Assembly (NCBI GenBank): GCA_964393275.1
Contig: CAYMTA010000003.1
Span: 76,879-140,878 of the forward strand
Origin: SLRI01 sp964393275
Lineage (GTDB): Bacteria; Pseudomonadota; Alphaproteobacteria; Geminicoccales; Geminicoccaceae
Length of the DNA stretch: 64,000 nucleotides
Reading direction: 5' to 3'
The notes beneath the pieces were generated by a model, which was not told the origin of the DNA, did no database searches, and was given only the letters and a program-made list of their open reading frames with translations. Positions 45,229-55,021 of the stretch are shown in pieces. The stretch's first letter is position 1. Each line of letters begins with the position of its first letter. The translations under genes and the position numbers were made by a program.

Positions 45229-47655
45229 ATGGCTCGTGGCGCGCCGTCGTCTGGAAGCCCGGTCATCCCGTCTGTCCACGACACCTTTCTGTCGCTCCGC
45301 CGCATCCGGCCCTGGCTGGCGATCCTGTTCTGCGCGCTGGCGCTGCTGACGGCCGCCGGATCGGCGGGCGCGCAGACGATGCCGATGCAGCCCGCGGCAG
45401 CGGCCCCGGCCGACAAGTCGGTCGACGACGACATCCAGGCCCTGATCCGCACGCTCGAGGATCCGGCTCGCCGCGCCGCCCTGCTCGAGCGGCTGCGCGT
45501 CGCGCAGAATGGCAAGACGCCCCCGGCGGCCAAGGCGCCGGTCGATACCGTGGCGGCCACGGTGGCCGAGGATCTGGCGAGCGAGCTGCAACGTCGCGGC
45601 GAGGATCTGGCCGATATCCTGACCGAAGCGATCGCGTCAACGGGCCAGCTGCCCGCGCTCTACGACTGGGTCGAGGAGCAGGTCACCGACAGCGAGCAGC
45701 GCAGCATATGGCTCAGCGTGCTGGGCGCCGTCCTGCTGATCGTCGCGGTGGGGCTCGTCGCCCGGTCCATGGTGCTGCGGCTGCGACCGGATCCGGACCC
45801 CCTGCACCCGAAGGCGACCCTGCTCGGCCGCTTCGCCGTCGAGATCATCGGCGCCGTCGCGTTCGTCGGGCTGACCCTCGGCATGCTCTGGATCGCCGAA
45901 TCGGTGGCCGCCGCCTCCGCCCTGAACGTCGAGCGGGTCGGCAAAGCCGCGCTCAGCCTGGGCGGCCTGCTCTTCGCCGCCATGCTCTGGGCCGCTGGCG
46001 TCCGGCTCCTGTTCGGCGAGCCTGGCTCCAGCGTGCGCCTCGCGACCGCCGGCGACGACACCGCGGCGATCTGTCGGAAGGGTCTCCTGCGCATCGGCCG
46101 GCTCGGCCTGATCGGCTTCGGCCTGCTCTATGCGCTCCTGATCCTGGGTCTGCCGGCGCCCATCTTCGTCTTCCTGGTGCACGTCCTCTATCTGGTGACG
46201 GTCGCCATCGCGATCGTGCTGATCGTTCGGGTGCGCGAGCCGGTCGCCGCCACCATCCGTGACTGGAACGACAACAGCGGCAGCCCCCTGGCCCGCTTCG
46301 TCCCGGGCGGCTTCGTCGCCCGCTTCTGGTCCTATTTCGCCATCGGCCTCGTGCTGCTGCACTATCTGGTATGGGCGCTCAAGGTGCCGAACGGCCTGAT
46401 CTTCCTCAGCCGGGCGACCATCTCGACCTTCGCCATACTCGTGGTCGCACGGCTGGCGGCCCTGGGCATCAACCGGCTGTTCCAGGATGGCGTCTCGGTC
46501 TCCGCCGAGGGCGAGGATGCCCTGCCTGGCGTGCAGGAGCGGGCCGATCGCTATCTCGGGCCGGCGCGGCTCCTGCTGCGCGGCGTCGTGACCCTGGCCG
46601 CGATGCTCGCCATCCTCGCCGTCTGGAACACCGGCGTCGTGGGCTGGCTGACCTCCCCGATCGGCAGGGAGTTCTCGGCGCTCGTCGGCAGCCTGGCGCT
46701 GATCGTCGTCCTCACCATCGTGGCGTTCGAGCTGACCGGCTATTTCGCCGACCGGTTCGCCAACGCGAAAGACTCGTCCGGCAAGCTCAGGCACAGCAAC
46801 CGCTCGCGCACGCTCGCCAGCATCTTCAAGAACGTCGCCTTCTTCTTCTTCGGCATGGCCGGCCTGTTCACGGCGCTCGGCCATCTGGGCGTGGAGGCGG
46901 CGCCGCTCCTCGCCGGCGCCGGCGTCGTCGGCCTCGCCGTCGGCTTCGGCTCGCAGGCGCTGGTCAAGGACCTGATCACCGGGCTCTTCATCCTGCTCGG
47001 CGACACCATCCGGGTCGGCGACGTCATCGACATCGCCGGCAAGTCGGGAGTGGTCGAGGGCATGTCGATGCGGACGATCACGCTGCGCAGCTACGACGGC
47101 AGCGCCCACACCATCCCCTACGGCTCGATCGACGTCGTGACCAACATGACGAAGGATTTCTCCTACGCGGTCATGGATATCGACGTGGCGTACCGGGAGA
47201 ACACCGACGAGGTGATCCGGACCTTGCGCGAGATCGACGACCGGATGCGCAAGGAATGGCCCTACCGCCGCCTCATCACCGGCCCCCTCGACATCGCCGG
47301 CGTCGACGCGCTGGGCGATTCGGCGGTCGTGATCCGCATGCGCTCGAAAACCCGGCCGGGCGAGCAGTGGGGCATCAAGCGCGAGTTCCTGCGACGCATC
47401 AAGCTGCGCTTCGACGAGCTCGGCATCTCGATCCCGTTCCCGCACCAGACGGTCTTCTTCGGCGTCGACAAGGAGGGTCGGGCACCACCCGTGTTCGTCG
47501 AGCAGCTGCACCGCGAGCTCAGCGTCGACGAAGCGGCGGCACCGCCGCCCGACGACGGTGCCGCCGGCGCGCCGGAAGCCGGCGAGGCTGCCACCGCCCA
47601 CCCGCCCTTGAGCCTTGCCGGCGCGGAATCCGGCCAGCGGCGGCGCGGCATCTGA
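45229..47655 (+). CDS. MscS family mechanosensitive ion channel, large form
   Basis: An 808-residue channel with a signal peptide (about 25-48), a periplasmic helical segment and about ten membrane helices, the last three forming the MscS core. The pore helix and beta domain are clear: AGAGVVGLAVGFGSQALVKD, LGDTIRVGDVIDIAGKSGVV and AHTIPYGSIDVVTNMT. The layout is like the medium-large YbdG/YbiO-type channels. It protects against hypo-osmotic shock. The ATG at 45229 has a poor ribosome site; the exact start is uncertain. Its stop overlaps the tamA ATG. Confidence 0.88.
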   Translation: MARGAPSSGSPVIPSVHDTFLSLRRIRPWLAILFCALALLTAAGSAGAQTMPMQPAAAAPADKSVDDDIQALIRTLEDPARRAALLERLRVAQNGKTPPAAKAPVDTVAATVAEDLASELQRRGEDLADILTEAIASTGQLPALYDWVEEQVTDSEQRSIWLSVLGAVLLIVAVGLVARSMVLRLRPDPDPLHPKATLLGRFAVEIIGAVAFVGLTLGMLWIAESVAAASALNVERVGKAALSLGGLLFAAMLWAAGVRLLFGEPGSSVRLATAGDDTAAICRKGLLRIGRLGLIGFGLLYALLILGLPAPIFVFLVHVLYLVTVAIAIVLIVRVREPVAATIRDWNDNSGSPLARFVPGGFVARFWSYFAIGLVLLHYLVWALKVPNGLIFLSRATISTFAILVVARLAALGINRLFQDGVSVSAEGEDALPGVQERADRYLGPARLLLRGVVTLAAMLAILAVWNTGVVGWLTSPIGREFSALVGSLALIVVLTIVAFELTGYFADRFANAKDSSGKLRHSNRSRTLASIFKNVAFFFFGMAGLFTALGHLGVEAAPLLAGAGVVGLAVGFGSQALVKDLITGLFILLGDTIRVGDVIDIAGKSGVVEGMSMRTITLRSYDGSAHTIPYGSIDVVTNMTKDFSYAVMDIDVAYRENTDEVIRTLREIDDRMRKEWPYRRLITGPLDIAGVDALGDSAVVIRMRSKTRPGEQWGIKREFLRRIKLRFDELGISIPFPHQTVFFGVDKEGRAPPVFVEQLHRELSVDEAAAPPPDDGAAGAPEAGEAATAHPPLSLAGAESGQRRRGI

Positions 47656-49607
47656 TGTGGCTTCCGGCCCGGCCTGCTCCTCGCGTCGCGGAGCCGGCTC
47701 GACCTTTCGGCACCCTTCTCCAAGCCCTCTCCCGCCTCCCGGCCCGGCGTCTCGCGGTCCGCCTGCTCTTGATCCTCTCTCTCCTGCCCGCGCTCGCCGC
47801 CTGCGGCGGCAATGGCCTCGGCGGGCTCGGCGAGGACGAGAGCCTGAGCGGGCCACGCATCCCCTATGCCGTCGATTTCGAGGGCACGGCGGAAAGCGAC
47901 CTCATTGGCCGGCTCCGCGCCGCGTCGAGCGCCGCCCAGGGCGTCGACCGGCCGCCGTCGAGCCTCGCGGTCCTGCGCAACCGGGCCCGCGACGACGTGC
48001 CCCGCCTCGAGGCGACGCTGCGCTCGGAAGGCTACTACGACGGCACCGTCAGCTTCCGCATCGACCAGAACGGCGAGGCGGCGACCCCGGTGACCGGTGT
48101 CGGCATCGTCGACGAGGCCCTGGGGTCGATCACGACGCGGGTCGTGTTCGTGGTCGAGCCCGGCCCGCTCTATCACTTCCTCCATCGCCAGATCGAAATC
48201 ATCGGCGATCCGCACGGCTTCGAGGCACCGTCGCCCGGCAAGATCGGGCTGCGCGAGGGCGAGCCGGCCCTGGCCGACACCGTGCTTCAGGCGGAGGCCA
48301 GCCTCCTGCGCGATACCCGGGTGCAGGGTTATGCCATGGCCCGCCTCGGCGACCGGCGGTCGATCATCGATCCCGAGACCAAGACGATGGATGTCGAGCT
48401 CAAGATCGAGCCGGGCCGCCGGTTCGTGTTCGCCGCACCCGTGGTCACCGGCCAGACCGACATCGACGACGCGTTCCTCGAGCAGCGGACCAAGATCCAG
48501 GCAGGGCGGCGCTATGACCCGGCGGATGTCGAGCGTGCCCAGCAGCGGCTGCTCGACACCAATCTCTTCGCCGCCGTTCGGGTGATCGAGGGCCCGAAGC
48601 CCGATGCCGACGGCTCCTGGCCGGTCACCTTCGAGGTGACCGAGCGCAAGCCCCGGACCATCGGCGCCGGCGTCGGCTATGTCAGCGACGAAGGTCCGAA
48701 CGTCCGCGCTTTTTGGGAGCACCGCAATATCTTCGGGGCCGCCGAGAAGCTGCGGATCGAGGGCGAGCTCGGCCAGACCCGACAGCAGGTGCAGGGCCAG
48801 TTGCGCAAGCCCGACATCTTCATGCCCGACCTCGATCTGCTCGCCGGCGGCTCGCTCGGCCACGAGGACACCGATGCCTACGAGAGCACCGCGATCGAGG
48901 CCTCGCTCGGCGTCGAGCGGCATTTCAACCAGCGGCTGAGCGGCACGGCGGGCGTCGCGTTCCGGCTCGCGCAGGTCACCGACCAGGGCGACGAGAACAG
49001 CTTCGCCCTGCTCTCGCTGCCGCTCGGCCTGCGCTACGATCGAAGCGACAGCCTGCTCGATCCATCGACCGGCTACCGCGTGGTGCTGGAGACGGCACCC
49101 TATTGGGACACCATCAATCCCGGAACGCAGTTTCTCAAGAGCCAGCTCACCGGCACCAGATATTTCCGCATCGCCAAGGACCCGCGGCTGGTCCTGGCGT
49201 TTCGCGGGGTCGCCGGGGCCATCGTCGGGGCCGATATCGACGACATTCCGGCCGACGAGCGCTTCTATGCCGGCGGTGGCGGCTCGGTGCGCGGCGTGCC
49301 GTTCCAGCGTGCCGGCCCGCTCGACGGCAACGATCCGACCGGTGGCCGCTCGCTGCTCGTGGCCAATGCCGAGGTGCGCTACCAGGTCATGGACAAGCTC
49401 GAGGGCGTGCTCTTCCTCGACGGCGGCAGCGCCTTCGAGCCCCAGATGCCCGAGCTCGGCGAGGCCTGGCAGCTTGGCACCGGTGGCGGCCTGCGCTACC
49501 TCACCCCGGTCGGACCCATCCGGGTCGACATCGGCGTGCCGGTCGACCGCCGCAAGGGCATCGACGATGCCTGGCAGCTCTACATTTCGATCGGCCAGGC
49601 CTTCTGA
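47655..49607 (+). CDS. tamA: TamA, outer-membrane translocation and assembly factor (Omp85 family)
   Basis: A 650-residue Omp85 protein with POTRA domains (residues about 75-310, including LEATLRSEGYYDGTV and VVTGQTDIDDAFLEQRTKIQ) and a 16-strand C-terminal barrel ending LYISIGQAF. It carries the lid-loop-type motif GGGGSVRGVPFQ. It works with TamB in placing outer-membrane proteins and lipids. The N-terminus has a lipobox, LAAC at 47-50, so the protein may be lipid-anchored before its POTRA domains. The ATG overlaps the MscS-channel stop, and tamB follows after 66 bp. Confidence 0.93.
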   Translation: MWLPARPAPRVAEPARPFGTLLQALSRLPARRLAVRLLLILSLLPALAACGGNGLGGLGEDESLSGPRIPYAVDFEGTAESDLIGRLRAASSAAQGVDRPPSSLAVLRNRARDDVPRLEATLRSEGYYDGTVSFRIDQNGEAATPVTGVGIVDEALGSITTRVVFVVEPGPLYHFLHRQIEIIGDPHGFEAPSPGKIGLREGEPALADTVLQAEASLLRDTRVQGYAMARLGDRRSIIDPETKTMDVELKIEPGRRFVFAAPVVTGQTDIDDAFLEQRTKIQAGRRYDPADVERAQQRLLDTNLFAAVRVIEGPKPDADGSWPVTFEVTERKPRTIGAGVGYVSDEGPNVRAFWEHRNIFGAAEKLRIEGELGQTRQQVQGQLRKPDIFMPDLDLLAGGSLGHEDTDAYESTAIEASLGVERHFNQRLSGTAGVAFRLAQVTDQGDENSFALLSLPLGLRYDRSDSLLDPSTGYRVVLETAPYWDTINPGTQFLKSQLTGTRYFRIAKDPRLVLAFRGVAGAIVGADIDDIPADERFYAGGGGSVRGVPFQRAGPLDGNDPTGGRSLLVANAEVRYQVMDKLEGVLFLDGGSAFEPQMPELGEAWQLGTGGGLRYLTPVGPIRVDIGVPVDRRKGIDDAWQLYISIGQAF

Positions 49608-49673
49608 GCCACGACCCGTCGGGGCGGGGTCGCCGGTCTGGCAAAGCGACAACGCCCGCACCAGATCATAGTC

Positions 49674-52600
49674 ATGCTCCGCAAGATCGTGCTCACCCTG
49701 CTCGGCATCGTCCTCGGCACTGCCGTGCTCCTGGGCGCTGCCCTGGCGCTGGCGCAGACCCAGATCGCCAGGGACCAGATCGGCGGCCTGATCGAGAGCG
49801 GCCTGTCGAGCGAGCAGCAGACCGCCGAGGTGGAGGGTCTGGGCGGCCTTCTGCCCTTCGACATCCGCATCGGCCGGCTCTCGCTCGCCGATGACGAGGG
49901 GCGCTGGCTCGAGGTGGACAATGCCCGCCTCAGGCTGGCGCCGGCGCCGCTCCTGCGGGGCGAGGTCCAGATCGAGGAGGTCGGTGCCGAGCGGGTCGCC
50001 GTGGAGCGGGCACCCGACCTGCCGCAAGCGGCGGCGCCGGAGCCGGCCACGGAGGAGCCCTTCAGCCTGCCCAGGGCGCCCGAGCTGCCGGACAGCCTGC
50101 CGCGCGTCACGGCGGAGCGCATCCATGTCGACCGGATCGAGCTCGGCCGGGCGCTGATCGGCCAGGATGCGGTCTTCAAGCTCGAGGGCCGTGCCACGAC
50201 CGGGCCCGAAGGCCGTCATGCCGAGGCGAAGCTCGACCTCACCCGCATCGACCAGAAAACCGCTTCCCTCGGCCTCGATGCCACGCTCGACCTCGCGCAG
50301 CGGCGAATCGGCCTCGACCTCCAGGGCAGCGAGACGGGTGGCCTCATGGCCTCGCTCACCGGCGTCGAGCAGGCGGGCGACCTTACCTTGACGCTCAAGG
50401 GTGAGGGCCCGCTCGACGATTGGCGCGCCGATCTCGATCTCTCGATTCAGGGGCTGGTCGCCGCCACGGCCGATCTGGCCCTCGCCTACGGCGAGAATCC
50501 CTCGATCGACCTCGAGGCCGAGGTGGTGCCGGTCGAGGGGGCCCTGCCCGAGGATATCGCGGCGGTGCTCGGCGACCGGCTGACCCTGGCGCTGGCCGGC
50601 GGGCAGCGGGCCCCTGGCCAGTTCGTCCTCGATCGACTGAAGCTCGAGAGCGGCATCGCCACCGCCGATGGCCACCTCGAGGCGCTGCTCGAGGAGAACC
50701 GCCTCGACGGCTCGATCCGTCTGACGGCCGAAGACCTCGGTCGGGCCAGCGGGCTCGCCGGCATGCCCCTGGCGGGCCGGGTCGAGCTGACGCTCGATGC
50801 GCTCGGCACCTTCAGCGAGCCGCGCTTCGCGCTCAAGCTCGATGGCGGCGGGATCACCGCCGATGCCTTCGGCGTCGAGACGGTGGGGCTCGATCTCACG
50901 GCCGACCTGCTCGGGCCGCTCGACCAGCCCTTCGCCGGGGCGAGCATCGCGGGCGGCGGCAGGGTCGCCGGCATCACCCGGGAGGGCGAGCCGCTCCGGC
51001 CCGAGGACACGCTGACGCTCGACCTCGCGGCGACCGTGCCGATGGAGGGCGAGGCGGTGATCGAGCGGCTGACCCTGGCGGGCCAGCATGTCACGGTCGA
51101 TGGCACGGCCAGCCTGGCGATGCCGGGGCTCGCCGGGACGGCGCGGCTCGAGGCGAAGGTGCCGTCGCTGGCGGCGCTGGCGGCGGCCCTCGGTCCGGAT
51201 GCGCCGCCCGATCTCGCGCTCGATGGCGCCTTCGACCTGCGGGCCGACGTCGACCTCACCGATGAGCTGCAGCGGATCACCCTCGACCTGGCGGCGCAAG
51301 GGACCGGCGTCTCGGGCCTGCCGGGGAATGCCGATGCCCTCGTCGGCAGCGATCCGCGCCTCACGTCGCATGCCGTCGTGGTGCCGGGGAAGAGCCTCTC
51401 GGTCGAAAGCCTGGAGCTGACCACGGCCGCCCTCGGCCTTTCCGGCAAGCTCGAGCTCGGCCTCGACGAGGCGCAGGCGCTGAGCGGCCAGATCGATCTC
51501 TCGCCTTTGGCGCTCGCCACCCTCGAGGGCCTCGTGGGCCAGCCGATCGAGGGCGAGCTGACCAGCGGCATCACGCTCGCCGGCACCCTGCCGGCGCCGG
51601 AGGTCACGGCCGGCGCCAAGGTCGTCGATCTCGCCATCGCCGGACGGCGCTTCGACCGAGTGGTGCTCGATGCGCGCGCGTCCGGCCCCCTGGCGGCACC
51701 CGCGGGCGACCTCTCGCTGGCGATCGAGCAGGGCGGCGACACGCTGGCGCTGAAGAGCGGCTTCGCCCTCGAGGGCCAGCGCCTCGAGCTCTCCAAGCTC
51801 CGCCTCACGGCACCCTTCACCGAGCTTTCCGGCGAGGCGACCGTGGCGCTCGACAAGCTCCTGGCCACGGGCCGGCTCGCCGGCCGGGCCGGCGATCTCG
51901 CGGCACTTCAGCCCTGGACCGGGCAGGACTTGCGGGGAGCCATCGATCTCGATGCACGGTTCGACGGCAGCGCCGGTCGCCAGGATGCGACGATCTCCAT
52001 GACCGCCGCCGATGTCGGCGGGGACTTCGGCAACCTCAAGCGGGCGTCCGTCGAGGGCAAGGTGGAGGATGCGCTGGGCCGGCTCGGGGTCGACGCGACC
52101 ATCACCGCCGGCGGCTTCACCCAGCCGGAGCCGGGCTTCGTGCTCGAGGACGCCACCGTTCGGGTCGAGGGTGACCGGGCGCTCCTCAATCTCGATGCCA
52201 AGGCCAATGGCGAGATGAATGGCCCGTTCAACGTGGCGGGCAAGGCCCGGCTCGACGTGCTGGGCGAGGCCCGCAAGGTCAATCTCGACAAGCTCGATGG
52301 CGTGTTCCAGGGTCAGAGCATCGAGCTGGTCAACCCGGCGACGCTGCGGCTCGAGAATGGCGTTCTCGATCTCGACCAGCTCGATCTGAAGATTGGGGAC
52401 GCCAGCATCCAGGGCGAGCTGCGCCTCGACCAGCCCGCCGGGCGGGCGCGGGCCGGCCTCGTCATCGAGAGCCTGCCGATGCCGATGCTGGCCGACTTCG
52501 GCGCACCCGACCTCGAGGGGGAGCTCACCGGCAGAATCGATCTCGAGGGCTCGCTTCGGGCGCCGGTCATCACCGGCGACATCGCCATTGCCGGGCTCGA

Positions 52601-54083
52601 GGTGAGCGACGACTACGCCTCCGAGGCTCGGCCGGCGGATGTCCGCCTCGACCTCGCCCTGCGCGATGCCCGCCTCACCGCCCAGGCGACGATCCAGGGC
52701 ATTGGCGACGGGCCGATCACCGCCGAGTTCCGCCTGCCGGTGCGGCTGTCGCTCGAGCCCTTCGCCTTCGAGCTGCCGGAGACGCTGCCGCTCGATGGCC
52801 GGCTCGCCGCCGAGACCCGCCTCGCCCCGCTGGTCGCCTTCGCCCATCTCGACGGGCAGCGGCTGGACGGCCAGCTCAGGCTCGACCTGCGGCTCGCCGG
52901 CACCGTCGTCCGGCCCCTGGTCGCGGGCGAGATCGAGGTCACCAATGGCAGCCTCAGCGACGCGATCAGCGGCATCGTCCTCGACGATCTGGCGCTGACC
53001 ATCGAAGGCCGGGGCGATCGCCTCGAGCTCGCCTCGCTCACCGCCCGCGACCGCGCCAGCGGGCGGCTCGAGGCGAAGGGCGGCATCGGCATCGATCCGA
53101 AGGCCGGCTTCCCCTACGATTTCACGTTGACCAGCCAGGATCTGCGGGTCCTCGACAGCGATCTCGGCCGGGCCACGGTGACGGCCTCGCTCGAGGCGAA
53201 GGGCGACGCCAAGGGCGGGGCGCTCACCGGCAAGGTCGAGGTGCCGCGCGCCGACCTCCGCTTGCCGAATGGCGGGGTGGTCGAGCCGACCGTGCTCAAC
53301 GTCGAGGTGCGGGGGGCGCCGCCGAAGCCCGACGCGGCGCGCCGCGCAGCCCCGAGCGGCCCGGGCTACGTCCTGAAGCTGGACGTCGTGGTCGACATGC
53401 CGGCGCGCATCTTCGTCCGGGGCCGCGGCCTCGATTCGGAATGGGGCGGGCGGCTGCAGGTGGCCGGCACCAGCGCCGCGCCCCAGATCACGGGCACGAT
53501 CGACTACCGGCGCGGGTTTCTCGATTTCCTCGATCGCCGCTTCAATATCCGGGAAGGCACCGTCCGCTTCATCGGCGAGACGCCGCCCGATCCGAGGATC
53601 ACGCTGGAGGCGGCAGCCCAGGCGCCGACCATCACCGGCATCGTCCGGGTCACCGGGCCCGCCAGCGATCCGAAGCTCACGCTCTCGAGCGAGCCCGCGC
53701 TGCCGCAGGACGAGGTGCTCTCGAGGCTGCTGTTCGACCGCGACATGGCGAGCCTGACGCCGATGCAGGGCTTGCGGATCGCCAATGCCGTGGCCCGGCT
53801 CGAGGGGGGCGGAATGGACACGATCGGCCAGCTTCGCAACCTCGCGGGCCTCGACACGCTCGACTTCGGCAACGAGGATTTCGGCGCCGAGGGGGCCGAG
53901 ACCACGGCCAGCGCCGGCAAGTACGTCGCCGACAATGTCTTCGTCGCGGTCGACCAGGGCCTGAGCTCGGGCACCACGCGGGCGCGCGTCGAGGTCGAGC
54001 TGACGCCGCGCATCACCCTGCGCAGCGAGGTCGACAACCAGTCGCGGACCGGCATCGGGCTCGAGTGGAGCATGGATTACTGA
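49674..54083 (+). CDS. tamB: TamB, translocation and assembly module subunit (AsmA-like)
   Basis: A 1469-residue inner-membrane-anchored, periplasm-spanning protein. One N-terminal helix (IVLTLLGIVLGTAVLLGAAL) is followed by about 1100 residues of repeating beta strands that form the hydrophobic groove of bridge-like lipid transfer proteins. The C-terminal DUF490/TamB domain is clear: DYRRGFLDFLDRRFNIREGT, ASDPKLTLSSEPALPQDEVL, and an ending LRSEVDNQSRTGIGLEWSMD. It pairs with TamA just upstream. The strand repeats (L-D-G-x-hydrophobic) are regular over the whole middle. Confidence 0.95.
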   Translation: MLRKIVLTLLGIVLGTAVLLGAALALAQTQIARDQIGGLIESGLSSEQQTAEVEGLGGLLPFDIRIGRLSLADDEGRWLEVDNARLRLAPAPLLRGEVQIEEVGAERVAVERAPDLPQAAAPEPATEEPFSLPRAPELPDSLPRVTAERIHVDRIELGRALIGQDAVFKLEGRATTGPEGRHAEAKLDLTRIDQKTASLGLDATLDLAQRRIGLDLQGSETGGLMASLTGVEQAGDLTLTLKGEGPLDDWRADLDLSIQGLVAATADLALAYGENPSIDLEAEVVPVEGALPEDIAAVLGDRLTLALAGGQRAPGQFVLDRLKLESGIATADGHLEALLEENRLDGSIRLTAEDLGRASGLAGMPLAGRVELTLDALGTFSEPRFALKLDGGGITADAFGVETVGLDLTADLLGPLDQPFAGASIAGGGRVAGITREGEPLRPEDTLTLDLAATVPMEGEAVIERLTLAGQHVTVDGTASLAMPGLAGTARLEAKVPSLAALAAALGPDAPPDLALDGAFDLRADVDLTDELQRITLDLAAQGTGVSGLPGNADALVGSDPRLTSHAVVVPGKSLSVESLELTTAALGLSGKLELGLDEAQALSGQIDLSPLALATLEGLVGQPIEGELTSGITLAGTLPAPEVTAGAKVVDLAIAGRRFDRVVLDARASGPLAAPAGDLSLAIEQGGDTLALKSGFALEGQRLELSKLRLTAPFTELSGEATVALDKLLATGRLAGRAGDLAALQPWTGQDLRGAIDLDARFDGSAGRQDATISMTAADVGGDFGNLKRASVEGKVEDALGRLGVDATITAGGFTQPEPGFVLEDATVRVEGDRALLNLDAKANGEMNGPFNVAGKARLDVLGEARKVNLDKLDGVFQGQSIELVNPATLRLENGVLDLDQLDLKIGDASIQGELRLDQPAGRARAGLVIESLPMPMLADFGAPDLEGELTGRIDLEGSLRAPVITGDIAIAGLEVSDDYASEARPADVRLDLALRDARLTAQATIQGIGDGPITAEFRLPVRLSLEPFAFELPETLPLDGRLAAETRLAPLVAFAHLDGQRLDGQLRLDLRLAGTVVRPLVAGEIEVTNGSLSDAISGIVLDDLALTIEGRGDRLELASLTARDRASGRLEAKGGIGIDPKAGFPYDFTLTSQDLRVLDSDLGRATVTASLEAKGDAKGGALTGKVEVPRADLRLPNGGVVEPTVLNVEVRGAPPKPDAARRAAPSGPGYVLKLDVVVDMPARIFVRGRGLDSEWGGRLQVAGTSAAPQITGTIDYRRGFLDFLDRRFNIREGTVRFIGETPPDPRITLEAAAQAPTITGIVRVTGPASDPKLTLSSEPALPQDEVLSRLLFDRDMASLTPMQGLRIANAVARLEGGGMDTIGQLRNLAGLDTLDFGNEDFGAEGAETTASAGKYVADNVFVAVDQGLSSGTTRARVEVELTPRITLRSEVDNQSRTGIGLEWSMDY

Positions 54084-54110
54084 AGCGAATTTTCTCCATC
54101 GAGGATCGAT

Positions 54111-54947
54111 ATGCCAATCAAGCAGAAGTCGGCCGCCACCCTGGAAGTCGGTCCCGGCACCAGGACCTTCGGCACCTTCGGCGACATCAACGTCATCGGG
54201 CTCTGGACCCTCTACGCCAAGGAGGTGCGCCGGTTCGTCAAGGTCCTGACCCAGACCGTGGTGGCCCCGGTCATCACCACCCTGGTCTTCCTCGCCATCT
54301 TCAGCCTGGCGTTCGGCGCCGACCGGCCGGCCGTGGGCGGGGTCCCGTTCCTCGAGTTCCTCGCCCCCGGGCTGATCGTCATGGCGGTGCTCCAGAATTC
54401 CTTCGCCAACACCTCGTCCTCGATCATGATCGCCAAGGTCCAGGGCAACATCATCGACTACCTGATGCCGCCCTTGTCGGCGGGCGAGCTCCTGTTCGGC
54501 GTGGCCATGGGCGGTGTGACCCGCGGCATGCTGGTGGGTGCGGTCGTCTGGCTCGGCATGCTGCCCTTCGTGCCGATGAGCCCCAGCCACCTCTGGGCCA
54601 TCCTCTATTTCGGCCTGATGGCGTCGCTGCTCCTGTCGCTGCTCGGCTTTCTCGCGGCGCTCTGGGCCGAGAAGTTCGACCACATGGCGGCGGTGACCAA
54701 TTTCGTCATCACCCCGCTCTCGTTCCTTTCCGGCACCTTCTATTCCATCCAGCGCCTGCCGGAGCCGTTCCACGCGGTGGCGCTGGCCAACCCCTTCTTC
54801 TACATGATCGACGGGGTGCGCTACGGCTTCACCGGCCAGTCGGATGCCAGCATCGCCGTCGGCGTCGTGGTCCTGGCCCTGGCCAATGCCCTTCTCTGGC
54901 TGCTGGCGCTCCGTCTCGTCCGCTCGGGCTACAAGCTGAAGGCATAG
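54111..54947 (+). CDS. ABC-2 type transporter permease
   Basis: A 278-residue six-helix exporter permease of the ABC-2 family, of the YadH type. It has TLYAKEVRRFVKVLTQTVVA before the first helix, then FLEFLAPGLIVMAVLQNSFA, the FGVAMGGVTRGMLVG segment and the ending VRSGYKLKA. No ABC ATPase is adjacent, although the two are normally paired. The gene sits 27 bp after tamB. Substrate unknown. Confidence 0.87.
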   Translation: MPIKQKSAATLEVGPGTRTFGTFGDINVIGLWTLYAKEVRRFVKVLTQTVVAPVITTLVFLAIFSLAFGADRPAVGGVPFLEFLAPGLIVMAVLQNSFANTSSSIMIAKVQGNIIDYLMPPLSAGELLFGVAMGGVTRGMLVGAVVWLGMLPFVPMSPSHLWAILYFGLMASLLLSLLGFLAALWAEKFDHMAAVTNFVITPLSFLSGTFYSIQRLPEPFHAVALANPFFYMIDGVRYGFTGQSDASIAVGVVVLALANALLWLLALRLVRSGYKLKA

Positions 54948-55021
54948 GGCGCGTTGACGCCATCGGTCGCCTCGGCCATCTTCCGCGCTCTTTCACCCGA
55001 CCCCAGCGGACCTCCTCGACG

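Noticed and set aside
47262..54773. A 2503-codon open frame antisense to tamA and tamB
   Set aside because: It mirrors GC-biased codon use of the sense genes, has low-complexity Arg/Glu/Gly-rich sequence and resembles no protein; tamA and tamB are strongly supported.
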